64,000 bases of DNA from Corylus avellana (taxonomy: Eukaryota > Streptophyta > Magnoliopsida > Fagales > Betulaceae), in assembly GCF_901000735.1 (NCBI RefSeq), contig NC_081542.1, positions 30,886,111 through 30,950,110 on the forward strand. The letters are read 5' to 3'. The notes beneath the pieces were generated by a model. The model was not told where the DNA came from. It was given only the letters and a program-made list of their open reading frames with translations, and did not search any database. Positions 21,163 through 35,130 of this stretch are shown here, piece by piece; the stretch's first letter is position 1; each line of letters starts with the position of its first letter. The translations under genes and the position numbers were made by a program.

Positions 21163-22881
21163 TGTAACGACCTAGATTTCGAAACTCTTATTTAAATAAT
21201 ATTCAATAGATTAAATAAATATAAATAAATTAGAACAATAATATGTGGATTAATGATATTAAATAACTATTTGGTGTTAAAGGTATATTATATTGATTGT
21301 TGACCTCTCTTTGTGTATCACTTTAATTCTCTAATTTAGCTTCACAAATATGTTTATGGGCATAATTAAACCCAATTTAGTAAATAAATTACTTATAATA
21401 GTGTTTGGTGAAGTTGGAAATCAATTTGAAGCTTTTCAGTTTTTAGCCTAAAAAGCAGTGTCTTAATTTTCATACTGTCTGATGAGATTAAAACTGTTAA
21501 GGAAAGATATCAAGGCTAGCCACCTTGGTTGAAAGCTTAAAGTCTTCTAGTATTGATGATTATCATGATAATCATTTAATAAGGCAAGTGGGCAAGTGGG
21601 AATGCATGTGGTTAGGGTATTATTGAATTGGAAACTTTGTACAGGACAAAAATAGACTTAGACAAACTCGGATGAAGTCTAACCAAATATAAAATGTTCG
21701 TCTCGGAGTCCTCTATCTACGCTAGGTTCATTATTTTGGTTAAATACATCTCAACCCTTGGATCAAAAGTGTGAAAATGAATCCTAGCCTTTCATTCTCT
21801 TAGAAATAAAAGCCTAAGCTAATTCATTTTCACTTAAGCTTTTCATTCACAATCTTAGAACAGGTAAAATTGCTTGCTCCTCCTTCCATTTTCTTTCTTA
21901 GTTCTAAGCCAAATACCAAATGGCTTAAGATCTTTCTTGTAGTGTTCAAGTGTTCTTATTTTTCTAAACTAGCTACCTAGAGAAGATTTGGTGGAGTTTT
22001 TATTGGTAATTACCGGTGATGATCCATACTTGCAATCTACTGTAAGTATTCTTACCTACTGAGGGTGATATGGATATTCAATAATACATATTTTTGTAGC
22101 TTTATTTATAGTTTAATTTCAACTACTCACAACAACGGGCACTGTGTCCAATAATAATTGAGCTGATAAGATAGCCACCTTAAGAACAAGCTGGGTGGAT
22201 TGCCGCTAGGAACTGTCAGTATCTCAGTGGATGGGGGTATATAACCGTCTAACAGGGCTAATATATAACTAAGCTGGGGCGGTGGAGTCACCGGCACCAA
22301 ACAGGTAAATCTCTAAAGTGTGAGGGGCATAACAAACGTAAGAGGGTTGAGAGCTCATGACGAGAGGTCTGAAGTAAGATGATCATAAAACACAAACTAA
22401 TACGTCACTACACTACCATTGTACTTTACTTTTATAAAATGTCTGGTCTTTTTATATAAATGATTCAATAATTATTTATATTATCGGGAATCAATTGACT
22501 CACTACTTCACAATATTGTAGTGCTTGCAGGAATGGACAATCAAGGTAATTCTGCAGTCGAGTTTGATGGTTCATTATTGAGATGTGCGAGATCTCATGT
22601 TGGTGAAGTTTTATCTAAAGTTTAGACAATCGGGTAGAATTGTATCAACGCCTTGTTCGGCATACTTTTGGGTATTGTGTAACAATCAATAGAATTTTAG
22701 TTGCATTGTTTTGTAATAATAAATTAGAAGCTCCGATTATTTAGTTGAATATTATGTCGTCTCTTTAAAAGTACCATTTCAGCACATTATATACAATTTT
22801 CCACTGTGAGATTATTTTGAAATCTCTAATGTTGCAGCATCATGCTTATGAATTTGCTAGCACAAATATCAGGGCGTCACA
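21163..22881. repeat. Solo LTR, 1719 bp, TSD AAGAT (unit B)
   Basis: TGTAACGACCTAG...GGGCGTCACA, flanked by AAGAT at 21158-21162 and 22882-22886, inside gag-like sequence. The TGTAACG/CGTCACA inverted ends resemble gypsy-type LTRs. The right part is duplicated in unit A (409-1251). It contains the empty site TTATTTATA (22472-22480) for the MULE MITE of unit A. Confidence 0.8.
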
Positions 22882-23822
22882 AAGATTGTTGAGGAAGATA
22901 GTAGTAATGGAAGATGGATTATCGAACTGTGAATATTCAAAATGGTGCAGTTGATGAAATTTGGGAGCAAAATTTCCCGTAGCATGAGCTTGCCACGAGA
23001 AATCAGAATGGTTGCTCCAGTCTGGGTTTTAAAAAGTGGAGTTTGATTCAAACCCAGGACTGGAGAAATTGGTGTTCATCGGCTCATGTAAGAAATTAGA
23101 AAATTTTTCCCAGGATGGACAATTATCTCAACTATGATAAGGGTTGGAGCAGTATGAACATGGTCCACATGGATAGAAATGGTGAGGGTAGTTGGTACAC
23201 TACACAAATTATGGTCATTAGCGGCAACTTTGAGTCGCCGCTAATGACCAAAAAGTTGCCACTATTTACAAATAGCGGCGACACGTGGCCGCTATTTGGT
23301 GGTTGGTAGTAATTCGACGGTAATGCTAAATAGTGGCGACTTTCAAGATGGCCACTAATGAAAACTCATTAGCGGCCACTCTAGGTTGCCGCTAATATTT
23401 TTTTTTTTGCCGGAAAAAAAGGTTCAAAATGGTTCTACGGTCGCCGCTATTGGTATATCATTAGCGGCAACCGCCAAGTTGCCGCTAATTGTATGTCATT
23501 AGCGGCGACTCCAATCTCACCACTAATGATATAAGAAAATTAAAAAATAAAAATAAAAAATAAAAAGTGAATAGCGGCCACATGGAGTTGCCGCTATTCC
23601 TCTATCATTAGTGGCAACATATAGTTGCCACTATTTCTCCATCATTACCAACGACCTAGAGTTGTCGCTATTCGTCTGTCATTAGCGGCAACATAAAGTC
23701 ACCGCTATTTCTCTATCATTAGCGGCAACTTAGTGGTTGCCACTATTGATATGTGAAAATTTAAAATAAAAACAAAATAGAAACGATCAATAGCGGTGAC
23801 CCTATAGTTGCCTCTAATGATA

Positions 23823-23890
<68 letters not shown>

Positions 23891-25814
23891 AAAGCATCTA
23901 TATATATATATATAACCAGATAATGACCAGCAGCCATTTTTCTATTGGTAGGCATTTTTTTTTTTTGGGGGGCTGATTATTTTATTTTTGTCCTTCATAG
24001 CTTATCAGAATGAGAGAACAATAGCTAAACATGATACACATGCAACTCTCACAGTATTCTCTGTTTTCAATTTATATCCAAGCATAAGATAAACATAAAC
24101 AAATATACATTATAAAAAGAAACTATTCTTAAAATGATTTTAGTATAATATTCTTAAAACTCCACATGCATATGTAATCACAGCCTCAACCACTCTGTTG
24201 TTTCATCATGTATCCAATGTTCACATTGATTCAGTTGTTGTTAGAAGAACATTGCAACTAATTAGTCAATGGATGCTAAGACTACAGTACGACTAATTAT
24301 AATGAAAGGAGAGAATAATTACAAGGAACTCCAGTACATGCTAGCATGGAATGTCTGGGGAAATAATTGAATGTTAGTTAGTTAGCATGATGGCTTTTGA
24401 TCCAAGCCCTTAGCACGAACCTTTATCTCCTGGATAGGAGGGTTTTTCTAAAATGCAGATACCTCCTATACATAGACATCACAAGTAAGGTTGCAAGATC
24501 AATGGAGTATGCTTTCTTATAGTTTCCTACCCCATGCAAATAGTATGAATCCCTAGTGCTAATCAAAACAATGAGTCAATCGAAAGCTTGATATATACTT
24601 TGTGCAGGTTGGACATTGGAGATGGCAAAGAGGTTGATCTCAAAGATTGCCCAAGATCAAGGCTTCGGCAAGAATGCATTAAATATCTTGGACCAGTATG
24701 CTCCCGCTATTAACCACTCAATAGCAGTAAATTTATGTCGTCGCTAATAAGGCATATTTTTTATTGGCCTTTTCGTCAGGACCATTAGCAGCCGCTATTG
24801 ACCCCTCATTAGCGGCAACTTTTTAAAGTCACCGCTGTTAGGCACTTAATAGCGGCAACTTTTTGTTGCCACTAATAAGGCTTATTAATTTTATTTTTTC
24901 TTCACGACCATTAGCGGCAACTTCAAACGTTGCTGCTATTGACCACTCAATAGCGGCAACTTTGAGATCTCGCCGCCGTTAGGCTCATAATAGCGGCAAT
25001 AGTTTGTTGCCACTGATTGTGTTTAATTAGCGGCAACGTGTGTCGCTGCTATTGAGTGCCCAACAATGGCGACTGTGTGATGTCGCCGCTGATAAGTGGT
25101 GAATAGCGGCAATAATGGTCGCCGCTATTGGTGTTGCTGCTAAATATCAATTACTTTGGTATTTAGTGTCTGCTATTAACGGCAACCTTTAAAAGTTGCC
25201 ACTAATGACCCTTCATTAGTGGCAACATTTGGGTCGCCGCTAATAATTTGGTCGTTAATAACCAAATTTCTTGTAGTGGTAAGAGTGAATGTCCTACAAC
25301 TAGGGGTAGCATCAAAATTACCAAATGGAGAATTCATGCTTACCCTCACTCTTTAAACAAAACACACTTCCATATGAAACATTAACCAAATTTTTGTTAG
25401 TTTGTTTTTTATGTTTTTTTTTTTTTTTGGGATAATAGAATAAACAAAAATACAGAAAAGAAAAATAAAAACACAAAGCACAAAATGGACAAAAATAATT
25501 TGCAAAATTTGTTTTTTTTACTTAGCTGCTTCTAGTCTGTTGAGGCTGATTCTGGAAGTGCGCTCGAGCGCAGGTGAATGCGATCAAGCGCGAGTGTGCA
25601 ATGCGCTTGAGTGCAGGCGCGAGATGGGTCGAACGCAGGTGCGATCGCCTACTGCCAGTGTGTTCGAGTGTGAAACAAATAATAATAAAAATAAACGAAA
25701 ATTGCAAAAAGAAATGAAACAAAAATCTACCTAAAGTAGTAGAAAAATAAAATCAATTTAAACAAAAATCAATTTTTACAAACAAAAAACTCCCCGACAA
25801 TAGCGCCAAAAACT
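22882..25814 (-). pseudogene. gag-like remnant and leader of the unit B LTR element, split by CACTA
   Basis: The gag-like coding remnant on the minus strand at about 22882-23190 continues beyond the CACTA element (25282 onward). The leader carries the palindrome cluster at 25557-25675. At 25795-25814 the minus strand reads AGTTTTTGGCGCTATTGTCGG, a degenerate TGGCGCCGTTGCCGG primer-binding site. No pol. Confidence 0.6.
23198..25278. mobile_element. CACTA (En/Spm-type) non-autonomous element, 2081 bp, TSD GTA
   Basis: Left terminus CACTACACAAATTATGGTC; right terminus reverse complemented CACTACAAGAAATTTGGTT; TSD GTA at 23195-23197 and 25279-25281. The unit A equivalent (about 1575) has no insert. 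Both subterminal regions (about 23220-23830 and 24700-25260) are packed with TAGCGGCAAC / GTTGCCGCTA and TAGCGGCGAC words in both orientations, the usual arrangement of transposase-binding subterminal repeats. The middle has an (AT)n tract (23830-23886) and no transposase ORF. Confidence 0.92.
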
Positions 25815-27107
25815 TGATGTGCAAATTATAATTACTTGCAAGTGCACGAGTCGTGTGTAATACAGCTTATGCAAGTGCGAGGATGATCTATAGGGAATTG
25901 TATTTGTGAAATTTAATTTCTATCTAAACTAATCATATTTTAACCTAGTTCCGAATTTTGGGATTTTTGAATAAAGAAATAAACAAACATAAATTAAAAA
26001 AATGACAATAATCAAATGATAAACGACTAAGGTTTCAGAATTCACCTCACCAATCAAAGCACACTTCTCATGCTTAGTTCATACATCCGACAAGCGATTA
26101 GACCCAATGCATGTTCTATTACTTTTATAAAATCCTATTGAATCATTCAATGAATCTATCTCTATTACAAATCACAATGAATATCCAATTGAGATCAAAT
26201 TATCCACTGTATCCGTTTGATATACAAATCACAATGGATATAAGTCTCAATCAAATTATTTGATGTATCCGTTGGATAAAACACAATGAATATCCAACAT
26301 TTTCACGATTTATAAACAACAATCAATCATAATTTTGTCACACAATTGAATTGAAATGAACATACATTACATTAAACGACGGAATTGTATGAACAAATCA
26401 TAAAAATATGCAAACAAAACAATGGTGAGGCTTCATCTTCAACCTTAGTTGAAGATTTAGCCTTTCATGACAAAATAAATCATAAAGAAACTGAAATACT
26501 TCATTGAAATTGACAAAGTTACAAAGGAATTGGAGTTCAAAGCTCCAAAAACCCAAAAAAGTCGAAAATTGATAAAGTATGGCTCCCCTGGCGCGTCTCC
26601 GTTCGTTTACAATGGAAAAATGTGATAAATTATTTTAGGGTTTCAGCATTGCTAGGTCGGTGAGTGCGCTCGATCGTAATCGTGCATCAAGTCTCCTGCG
26701 CTGCTCTACGAGTGCGATCGATCTCACTATATATGCGCTCGAGCGAACTACTATTCGGAATTAGCCAACTCCTGTGAATATGACTTTGTAGATATTTGAG
26801 TTAGCTTTCCAATGACACCAAGATCGCTTCAATCCGAGCTCTACAACTCTGGATATGCCTTTTTCATGGGACTCGTCGAGTGCGAATCATCGCTTGATTC
26901 AAATTTGTTGCCATTGCTCCCTAAAGTGTCTTAAGCCCCAAAATTAATGGAATGAGTTGCATTTTTCCCTTTAAATGAGCATTTTTTTCCCTTAGCAACC
27001 TACAAAATACTAAAACACCAAAACTAACAAAAAAATCAAAAAATAATAAAGTTAAAGGCTTAGCAAACATAAATTAAATGGCCCAAATATGCAATATTTG
27101 GCACTCA
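25815..27107 (-). repeat. LTR of the unit B gag-only element, mosaic
   Basis: Starts TGATGTGCAAATTATAATT like 2261 in unit A. After about 26460 its sequence departs from unit A and resembles another subfamily (GCGCTCGATCG cluster at 26655-26745), ending GGCACTCA. Either gene conversion or replacement of the right half could explain this. Confidence 0.6.
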
Positions 27108-29332
27108 ATAGGTTGCGAATGGTCATGAAACCATTGGATCCAAAGCCCACACACACACCCATTTGACCATAAAGTTAACCTGTATAGTAAGCCCATGGCC
27201 GTTATCCCGCACGTACCGGTATATCATGTCATACGATGTAATTAATCTTATCTGTCTTTTACATGCATGGTTTTACAAGTCTCACCATTATCTTGTTAAG
27301 TAGCATATTTTCACAGAAAGCACGTTTTCACAAAAAAAGAGTTCAAAGTAGTTCCAAATTGTATTTCATGAGAGTTGCAAAATATGCATGTTTGATATAT
27401 ATAAAATAGACGTGCATTGCGGGAAAAGTAACAACAAGCATCCAAGTGAGTTTGTACTCACCCGGGTTTTTTAATCCCTTCGAATATTCCCCCAAAAGTC
27501 ATGGGCTCTCCAAATCTGTGGAAAACGTTCTATTAATCCCAAGTCCAACTAGAACAAACCCTAGACTCGAAAACAGGGATCATTGGGTGCTCGGCTAAAA
27601 AGGCCATTCCCTGATCCACCCTGGACCTAGGGACGAGCGTTCGTCCAGTGAGGTTCAGGCTGAACCTCCTTTGAACCAAATGCTCCCCGATCCTTCCTCT
27701 GACTAGTCCTAAAGCCAAAAAGGGTTTCTAACACTTCCTAGCTCAAAACAACGTCTCTAATCATAAAGAAATATGCTCAACAATAATGAGACGCTAACCT
27801 AAGCTCAAACTAAGTTTAAAGACAACAATCTAACTAGACGCTTAAAACTACCAACTAAGCTAACTATGAAAAGCATAACAACCTAACAAAACACAAGGGA
27901 AAGGCAGTGGTCACCTCAACAAGGCAAGCTCTCCACGAAGACCTCATTCTTCACCAAAAGCACACAAAACCTCACAACTCTTACAAAACTAATTTAGCAT
28001 AGTTTCTCTAGGGCTCCAGGAGCTAAAATCATGCAAAGACTCGAATGGGCAGGGGGCTATTTATAGGGTGAAGAGGCTGAGGGTAAAATGGGAAATTTTT
28101 GAAAAGGGGCGAGCGTTCATTTGTACTACAGGGTCGAGCGCTCGTGTACTATATACAACATGCGAAAAATGCTTTTCAAATGTTGCAAGGGAATCTTTGA
28201 AAAGGGGCGAGCGCTCGGTGTACTTTTGGGTCAAGTGCTCGTGTACTATTTACAGCTTTTGTTAGTGGTCCCAAAAAAGTCAGCGAGTGATTGGTGTGGT
28301 CCACACATGAGCGCTCGTGTACTATTCACTGATTGCTCAGTGTTCAGTAAAATGAGCATAACTTTTGCTACAGGTCTCGGAATTGTGCATGGGACCCCCT
28401 TCGAAAAGCACTTTCCGACACAAATGTCATGATAACTATTCCAATATTTTTGAGTGCCTTCTTGGGATTCAAAAATCTAAGATCCCCTCTTAAAGCGGTG
28501 TTCCCAATGCTTTCTCGTCCTTTAGGAATTATTTCTTAACCTTCACACCGTAATTGACCCCATACTCATTGGACGGGACAAACCCCCGTTTGGACGGTCA
28601 CTTAAAAATAACTGGAAATAAAATACGAAAACAACTGAAAACTAACTAAAAACTGAAACATAAAACAAGGCTGTTCGGACGGCTTGCGAACGGATGTCTC
28701 GGGTTTTACTATGGTGACTTCTAGAAGAAGCCCGTTCGGATGGCTGGCGAGCGGCCTGCGAACAGAGGCTCTTTTGACCAAGTAAACATCAGAATTGGAA
28801 AACTCTTGTGAAACATGACTTTGTAGATCTTTGAGTTAGCTTTCCAAGGCCGCAAAGCTTGCTCTAATCCGAGGTCTGAAACTCTAGACATGACATTTTT
28901 AGTAGAACTCGTCAGGTGCAAGTTTCCCCTTACATCATCGCTCTTCTTTATGGAATCCTTATCTTTCCGGTCTACAACATTCGGGGAGTGGTTTTGCATC
29001 CATTTTGCCTTAGTTCTTTGATTGACTCTTGATTTTGGGGAAAATTGTGCATAATTTTAGTTTTGTTTGTCTTTACAAACCCACTACGCAACTATGCATC
29101 AGTTGAAATTGGAGTGAAGGTGCGTTGCATCTACTACCCTAATACGATAATGTAAGCTTATTTTTCTGTATGTCGCTGAATTTGACATCTACCTATATAG
29201 GATCCTAGGCTTCTAATTCAAGGATAAGAATTGCTTTGTTTCCAAATAGACATTCTTGTTTACTAATGCTTTTTTTATTCATTCATTTTTAGAGCAACAA
29301 TATTCTTAAATTTGCTGGACTGTGACAAAAGG
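27108..29332 (-). repeat. Unit B copy of the LTR-like repeat and spacer of 3226-5344
   Basis: 27218-29070 matches 3229-5070 at high identity, including the minus-strand TATA-like box (28057-28066) and the GAGCGCTCG and GTTCGGACGG clusters. 27108-27217 has no counterpart in unit A. It ends at the hAT target site (29325-29332). Confidence 0.5.
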
Positions 29333-29897
29333 TAATGGTGAAAAGACGGTTATGGTTAGCGGTTATTGGCTAAAACTGTTAAATTTAACCGCTATTTTAC
29401 TAACCGCTTCTGCTAACCGTCTAAGCAGTTAACCGGTGGTTAGCGAGTTATTTAAACGGTTAGTGGTTAACCGTTTTTTAAAGGAAAAAATATTTTTTAA
29501 ATAATTTTGCTTGGCTCTGCTAGCCGAGCTCGCCTGCCCGGCAAGCCAAGTACTCGAAGCTTGGCTCTTGGCTAGCCTAGCTTGAATATTCGACTAAGGA
29601 AATATTTAGGGGATTAGGGAAGGACATGTACTTTATATAGATGAGTGAAGTTGGAAATGGTGGGTTTTTTTTTCGATGTGGGACAAACAAGAGGCAATTG
29701 AAAACACATGTGGTTGTCCGTGTGGGACAAGGCCAAGAGGCAAATTGAAAAACTCACTCTCCATGCGTCACTATTCTTGGCTTCATGCCCAACTCATCTT
29801 TTTAAAAACTTAATATTACATTATTTAACATACAAACAATATATTTTTATTGTATATTAAATAAATTATATACAATTAATATATTCACTAATGTTAC

Positions 29898-29951
<54 letters not shown>

Positions 29952-30126
29952 TTAAAAAAAGCAATTAGCGTTTAGTGATTTTAAAAACATCACTAACGGC
30001 TAACTGCCTAGTGGTTAGCGGATTTTACTAACCGCTTCCAAAAACTGTTAGCGGTTAGTGGTTATGGTGGTTAGTGGTAAGCGAGCGAAGGTGCTCCTCA
30101 CTCCTACTTGTTGCCTTTCACCCCTA
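29333..30126. mobile_element. hAT-type non-autonomous element (unit B), 794 bp, TSD ACAAAAGG
   Basis: Same insertion as 5345-6127. The flanking ACAAAAGG (29325-29332 and 30127-30134) is perfect here. (AT)n at 29901-29947. Carries the same 30-bp stretch identical to the host gene's exon 4 edge (30087-30116). Confidence 0.88.
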
Positions 30127-30517
30127 ACAAAAGGTGGCTCTCTCATACTTTAGCAAATACATATCTTTAATTGGGAGAAAAATATCAGGGGTTGTGCGCC
30201 ATGATAAACATAGCATCAGTTTTTGAAACAACAAATAAACATGTGCATTCAAGAGACAAATCACATACTTCTGCTTTGTACAGGGGAATGCGAAGTGTTC
30301 TCCTAGTATTAGGTGGGTATTATTTTTTTAAAAAGCAAAAAAGAAACTTGTTACACTGATCTCTTATTTCTCTCACCTTTTATAAAATAATATCCACCTA
30401 GAACCAAGAGAACACCTAGCATTTTTTTGTTATACACGTGTCACTCGCTCAGTTGGAAAATTTTAATGCAAGCCATTTTTTCAGCCATCCGATATTCTCC
30501 ATCATTTAGTTAGGTAT

Positions 30518-30805
30518 TTAAGTAGGTGAAAATGCTTGAGCTTTACAATGGGAATGACAAAAATCAATCCAATTAATAGTACCAAATTGAATATCATGGC
30601 TAGGTAAGTATACAATCTCAGACTGCTTAGAGAAGACGAGCGGCATACCCTCTGCTACATTCTTTGCAATGGCTCCATCCATCTTCTCTTCCTCTGTGTG
30701 TTGTTTTAGTTCATCAGTGCTTATTGGAATACCAATCTCTGGATCTGAATAATGTTCTGCATTTTCATGGTGGAGGGGAAGGTGCTCCTCACTCCTACTT
30801 GTTGC
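30518..30805 (-). pseudogene. Exon 4 of copy B, out of frame
   Basis: 288 bp, colinear with exon 4 of copy C, acceptor after 30805 and TAA at 30518-30520. As in copy A, the exon 3 deletion prevents reading in its own frame. Confidence 0.55.
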
Positions 30806-30946
30806 CTACAATACAGGAAGTGTAGATTATTAATACCATATTAATTCCCTAAAAGATTTTATAAAAAAGAAAGTTTAAAAAGAACAAAAAACCCAGCAAT
30901 TAAAACCTTAATATCCTTGGCCTTTTTTGGATCTTTTTTCTTCTTT

Positions 30947-33818
30947 TTATCCTTTGATTTTCCCTTTGTAAACTAGATTTTCTAGATGTGCCTGCAACGT
31001 TAACAGAGAGATTTAATTACTACAAAAACATCAAGCCGTAGGCCAACAAGATGGCAAGAACATTCAACATAACCTGCATAAATGACTTGAGCAGGTGCAC
31101 AATTATAGGCCGGTAGTCATAAGCAGATGCAACGCCAATTTTCAGCTCAGTCTGTCTCATGATAGCTTTTCTCACCAGGATCAAACCATCAAGTATGTGA
31201 AACTGCAAAACTGAACATGGTGAGACCAAGAAACAAGCTTGATGTCAACACCCAAGAAATTATACAACAATGAGGAACTCTGCTTTTTTTTTTTTTTTTT
31301 TTTTTCCCATTTTCTACCATTAATTTATACTTTGGATCATCCATGGGAAGAGGATTCCATGCTCCAAATTTTATGAAATTGGGGCATTTGGATCACCATG
31401 GTCAAGGCAGTATTCAAAAGCAAAATATTTTTTCAGATGATAAATGATCAAGCTTATAATTACAAGTTTTACCCTATATCCAAAATTTATTTGAAAATCA
31501 ACCAGCATGAGTTAAACCAAGTCCTCTTTACTGCAACAATTTCTCCAAGTCTGAAAGCACATTTGAGTCCAAAGGCTTGAATATGATATCTTAAATATTT
31601 GTAATCAAAAGGTCCAAAGCTTAGTCAACTGATTGAATACATAGAGAATTTGAATTAACACATGCACGTTTATCTGAAACTGCAATTCTATATTTGATTT
31701 CTGATATGAGAGAGCTCAGATAAGGATTTATTCAAGTTTTCCATCTATAAATTGGACACTCACCTCTTTACTCAACCCCAGTTTCAGGTTAAAGATTGTT
31801 TCTTTTATGAAAATTATGTCTGCTTGTCCTTGTTTCAGGATTCCCGAAATGCTTTTCAACTTCGACTTAGTGATTGTAAACTCAATGGTATCTGCCACGG
31901 CATCAACATGCCTCTGCAGCTTCGACAAGAGGGATGCGTGACTTTGTGGATCAGGCTCTGAACTTTGCTCCCTTTTCTTTTGTTCTTCCTCACATATGCT
32001 CTCCAACTCCATAAGCACTTTCCAGCATAGCATACGAACGTGTTTTTTCCAACACATTTTTTGAAAATGGTTAAATTCCATTTTAAGAATTTTGAAAAGC
32101 TCCATTACTTGATTGTTTCTGGTTTCTCTCAGGCTTGCCCATGCCTGCAACCGCTCCCCAATGGCAGAACCCGTCAATAACCAAGTAACAAAAGCAACAC
32201 CATCAGGCAGCTCAGCATTTTGACGAACATCAACAGTAGAAGTTACTGCAGTTCCATCATCAGCAATGGCATCTTGATATGTACTGGGAATTAGCTCTCC
32301 CCGCAACAATCTCTCATCCAAAAGGAGACAAGAGAAGTTACTGCTGAAAACTATCCTCTCTTTAACGCAAAATGCCTGTTCAGAATCTAAAACACTCTCC
32401 TCTGCAGTATAATACAAGCCACAAGAAGAAGCCAGCGTTTCTACGAATTCATGGACTGTGCAAAGCCGGGGAGCATCCAAAAAACATATACAGAGGAGTG
32501 TTTTGTCCAGTCCATGATTCTCAATTTGGGATTCTGGAATGTGAGTTTTCAGTTCTTCCAAGGCATATCTCATCAACTTCTGGAGGTGTCCCACTGAAAA
32601 GCATCTGTTTCTCAGAAACAATTGCAATAGTCCACGAATTCTCTCAAGGATCCCCCTGCGCTCACTATCCTCACACAATGGCCACTTCTGATTTTCATCA
32701 ATTTCGATCAGAAAAACTTCAGGGTCACCTTCTTTATCAATTGGGTCACCAAATCTTGACTCGTTTTCCATTACCTTAACCGAGGCAAGGAGATCCACGG
32801 GCTTCCAAACACCATTTTCAATCATCTTAATCCACTCATCACCAATTTCTTTTGGTATATTAGCCTGCAATCTCTGTGACAGATTCTCCATATGCTTACC
32901 CTTAAGATGCTCCATGGTCAGTTCACAGTCTCCAAACCTCTCCCCGCAACAACAGCACACCCAGAAAATCCATTTTTTCTCCTCCTTAGCAAAGTCTACT
33001 GCTTCCTTCAAAACTGCCTTTGCCAACGTATTCTTACTAAAATGTGCTGTAAGCTCTTTGATACTCACTTTCAATAATCCCCACTTCATTTCAACACTCA
33101 TAGCGTTCTTCCAATAAGTCATAACTCTCTCAAGCGAAGGCAACCCAAATGTCGAAAGATTTCTCTGCTGTAAGAACCTCGTCGCCACAATATCAGCCTC
33201 TACCTTCCTCACTCTCTCCATTACGTCCTTAATTTCCATGTTTAAATTCTCACTTCCAATATTCTTGCATTTCGCTATCAACTTCCTGAGTTCTTGTTTC
33301 ACATTCTCTACTCGCAATTCTTGGCTCGAACCTTTGAACTCTTCTTCTGGGAAGAAGCTATCTTTAAGAGGGTCTACTGGGTCTTCTATAATCAAAGCGC
33401 GCTTGCATTCTTTTATTACTTCTTGGTAGCCATTCTTTCCGTCGAGTGCTACTAACACGAAGAGAACTTGGGCGTATAAAAGTGGTAAGGAGATTGAATT
33501 CGGGGAGAAAGCTAAAGCTTCCATGGCCGAGTCGGCGGCGTATTTGAGGTGCTCCTGTTTTGTGTTAGAATCGCCAAGAAGAGAAGCGGTTTTGAAGTGA
33601 ATGGCGGCGTGTGTATGGTGGAGAATGACAGAGTTGTACGGGTTGTCGTTGTTGTTTCTGCCGCTGTGGCGGGAAATTGAGTCTTTGATGAGTTTGAGCG
33701 CTTCGGTGTGGTTTCCACTCTGAAGGGAAGCGATGGCGCGCCCACATTCGAGCTTGATGGAAGAAGCATCAGACGGTGGAGGATTGGTGGAAGCAGAGGA
33801 GCTGTTCTTTGGGGCCAT
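30947..33818 (-). CDS. Copy B: DUF627/DUF629 (ubiquitin carboxyl-terminal hydrolase-related) protein, catalytic domain absent
   Basis: Exon 1 is 33818-31764 (685 codons, MAPKNSSSAS), exon 2 is 31202-31074 (129 bp), exon 3 is 30991-30907 with the stop at 30947-30949. Layout as in copy A: DUF627-like N-terminus, C2H2-like finger (CCCCGERFGD...HMENLS), DUF629 to the exon 1 donor AAAGAG|GTGAGT. Differs from copy A by scattered substitutions and a two-residue DP insertion (SEPDPQSH). Shares A's 77-bp exon 3 deletion, so it predates the A/B duplication. With intron 1 retained the ORF ends at 31728 (696 aa). The near absence of disabling change in exon 1 suggests recent duplication or constraint; which of the two is not decidable here. 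Confidence 0.8.
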
Positions 33819-35130
33819 TTTTTGTGTAGGTTTGGAGGGAATTTTCTAGTTTGAAGAGGGAAGAAGCAGAGAGCCTCTTTCCAAAAGAGCGAGTTGGATG
33901 GGGCGGGAGGTGGGGGGTAAAGTTGGAACTTGGAAGAACTGATTTCTGCTTTAGCGATTTTTATTTTTTTATTTTTTTTCCTCTTATTTTGTCGGTTTCT
34001 TTTATTTGAATACTTCTAGGGAAAATCTGTAATTAAAGTATTACAATTTTTCGTTTTATAATTTTCTTGTAGTATTTTTTTCTCAAGCAGGAATGATCTT
34101 CACCATGAGTCAATGTGATAATCATTTTACATTATGGGTTAAGCGAATCTGACGTGTTTTAAGTCATTTTGGAATATCAGCCAATCAAAATACACCACTT
34201 CAATTGATGTGAAGAGTTGGATTACTCTTTCACTATATAGAGGATTTTTAGGTTTTATGTTTGTTGAGGTCAGCCTTTTATTTTTCAGTTAGAGTGGGTG
34301 GGTATATCACTTGCAGGTTATATTTACTTGGTAGATAGCATAAGAAGTTAGGATTGTGCAAGAAAAAAACAAAAAACCGACTACTGCCTACTGACCGACA
34401 CTGCCCGACACCGACTTACCGATGGCTGGTAGGCGACAAACTTTTTTAATTTCCAACATTGTTGATTTGATAGGCAGAATAACGTTTAAAAAGTTGGTAT
34501 TTTATTTCGACTAAAACCGAATTGACATTATTGACACAACTAAAAAAAAGTATGATCCATTCAAAATCCTAAAGTCCAAAGGTCCAGCCCTAAAAAAAAT
34601 CCTAACTAATCAAACATTGAAATTGGGCTAAAAAAAAAAAAAAAAGCTAGACCGAACAGCTAGGGGAAAGGCCTTTCCTCTTAAAAAATTGACAGGCCTG
34701 AGGCTATTTCGAACTTACCGACCATTACCGTCACCGACTTGGCGATGACGGTTTTATTCCTTGTTCAAAAAAAGTTAGTGAAAAGAGAAATGATTTTTTT
34801 TTTATTCAAAAATTGGTTCTCAAATGATGTGTCACAATCACATAAGTTAGTAACACATTTTTCAAAATAATAAATCTCATTGGATGGTGATGGATGATTT
34901 GAGAACCAACTTTTAGAGAAGGAAAAAAAAAAAAAAAAATAGAGACTAGTGAAAAATACCAACTTACATTTTTTTCAAATGCCCCTACTAATCTACTATC
35001 ACCTTTTTATCCAAGTCTCAGCCCTATAAAAAGTATGATGCCCCCAAACTCCAGATAGAATATTTCAAAATTTTCAAAAATTTGCATTATTAAATATAAT
35101 CCAACGAGAGCAACTAATATCCACCAACTC
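33819..35130. other. Upstream region of copy B and intergenic DNA
   Basis: Homologous to 9779-11595 minus the Tourist MITE, whose empty site is 34512-34514. Contains the stem-loop MITE at about 34806-34917. No gene seen. Confidence 0.5.

Noticed and set aside
23761..23955. Minus-strand ORF of alternating Tyr-Ile
   Set aside because: Translation of an (AT)n microsatellite within the CACTA element.
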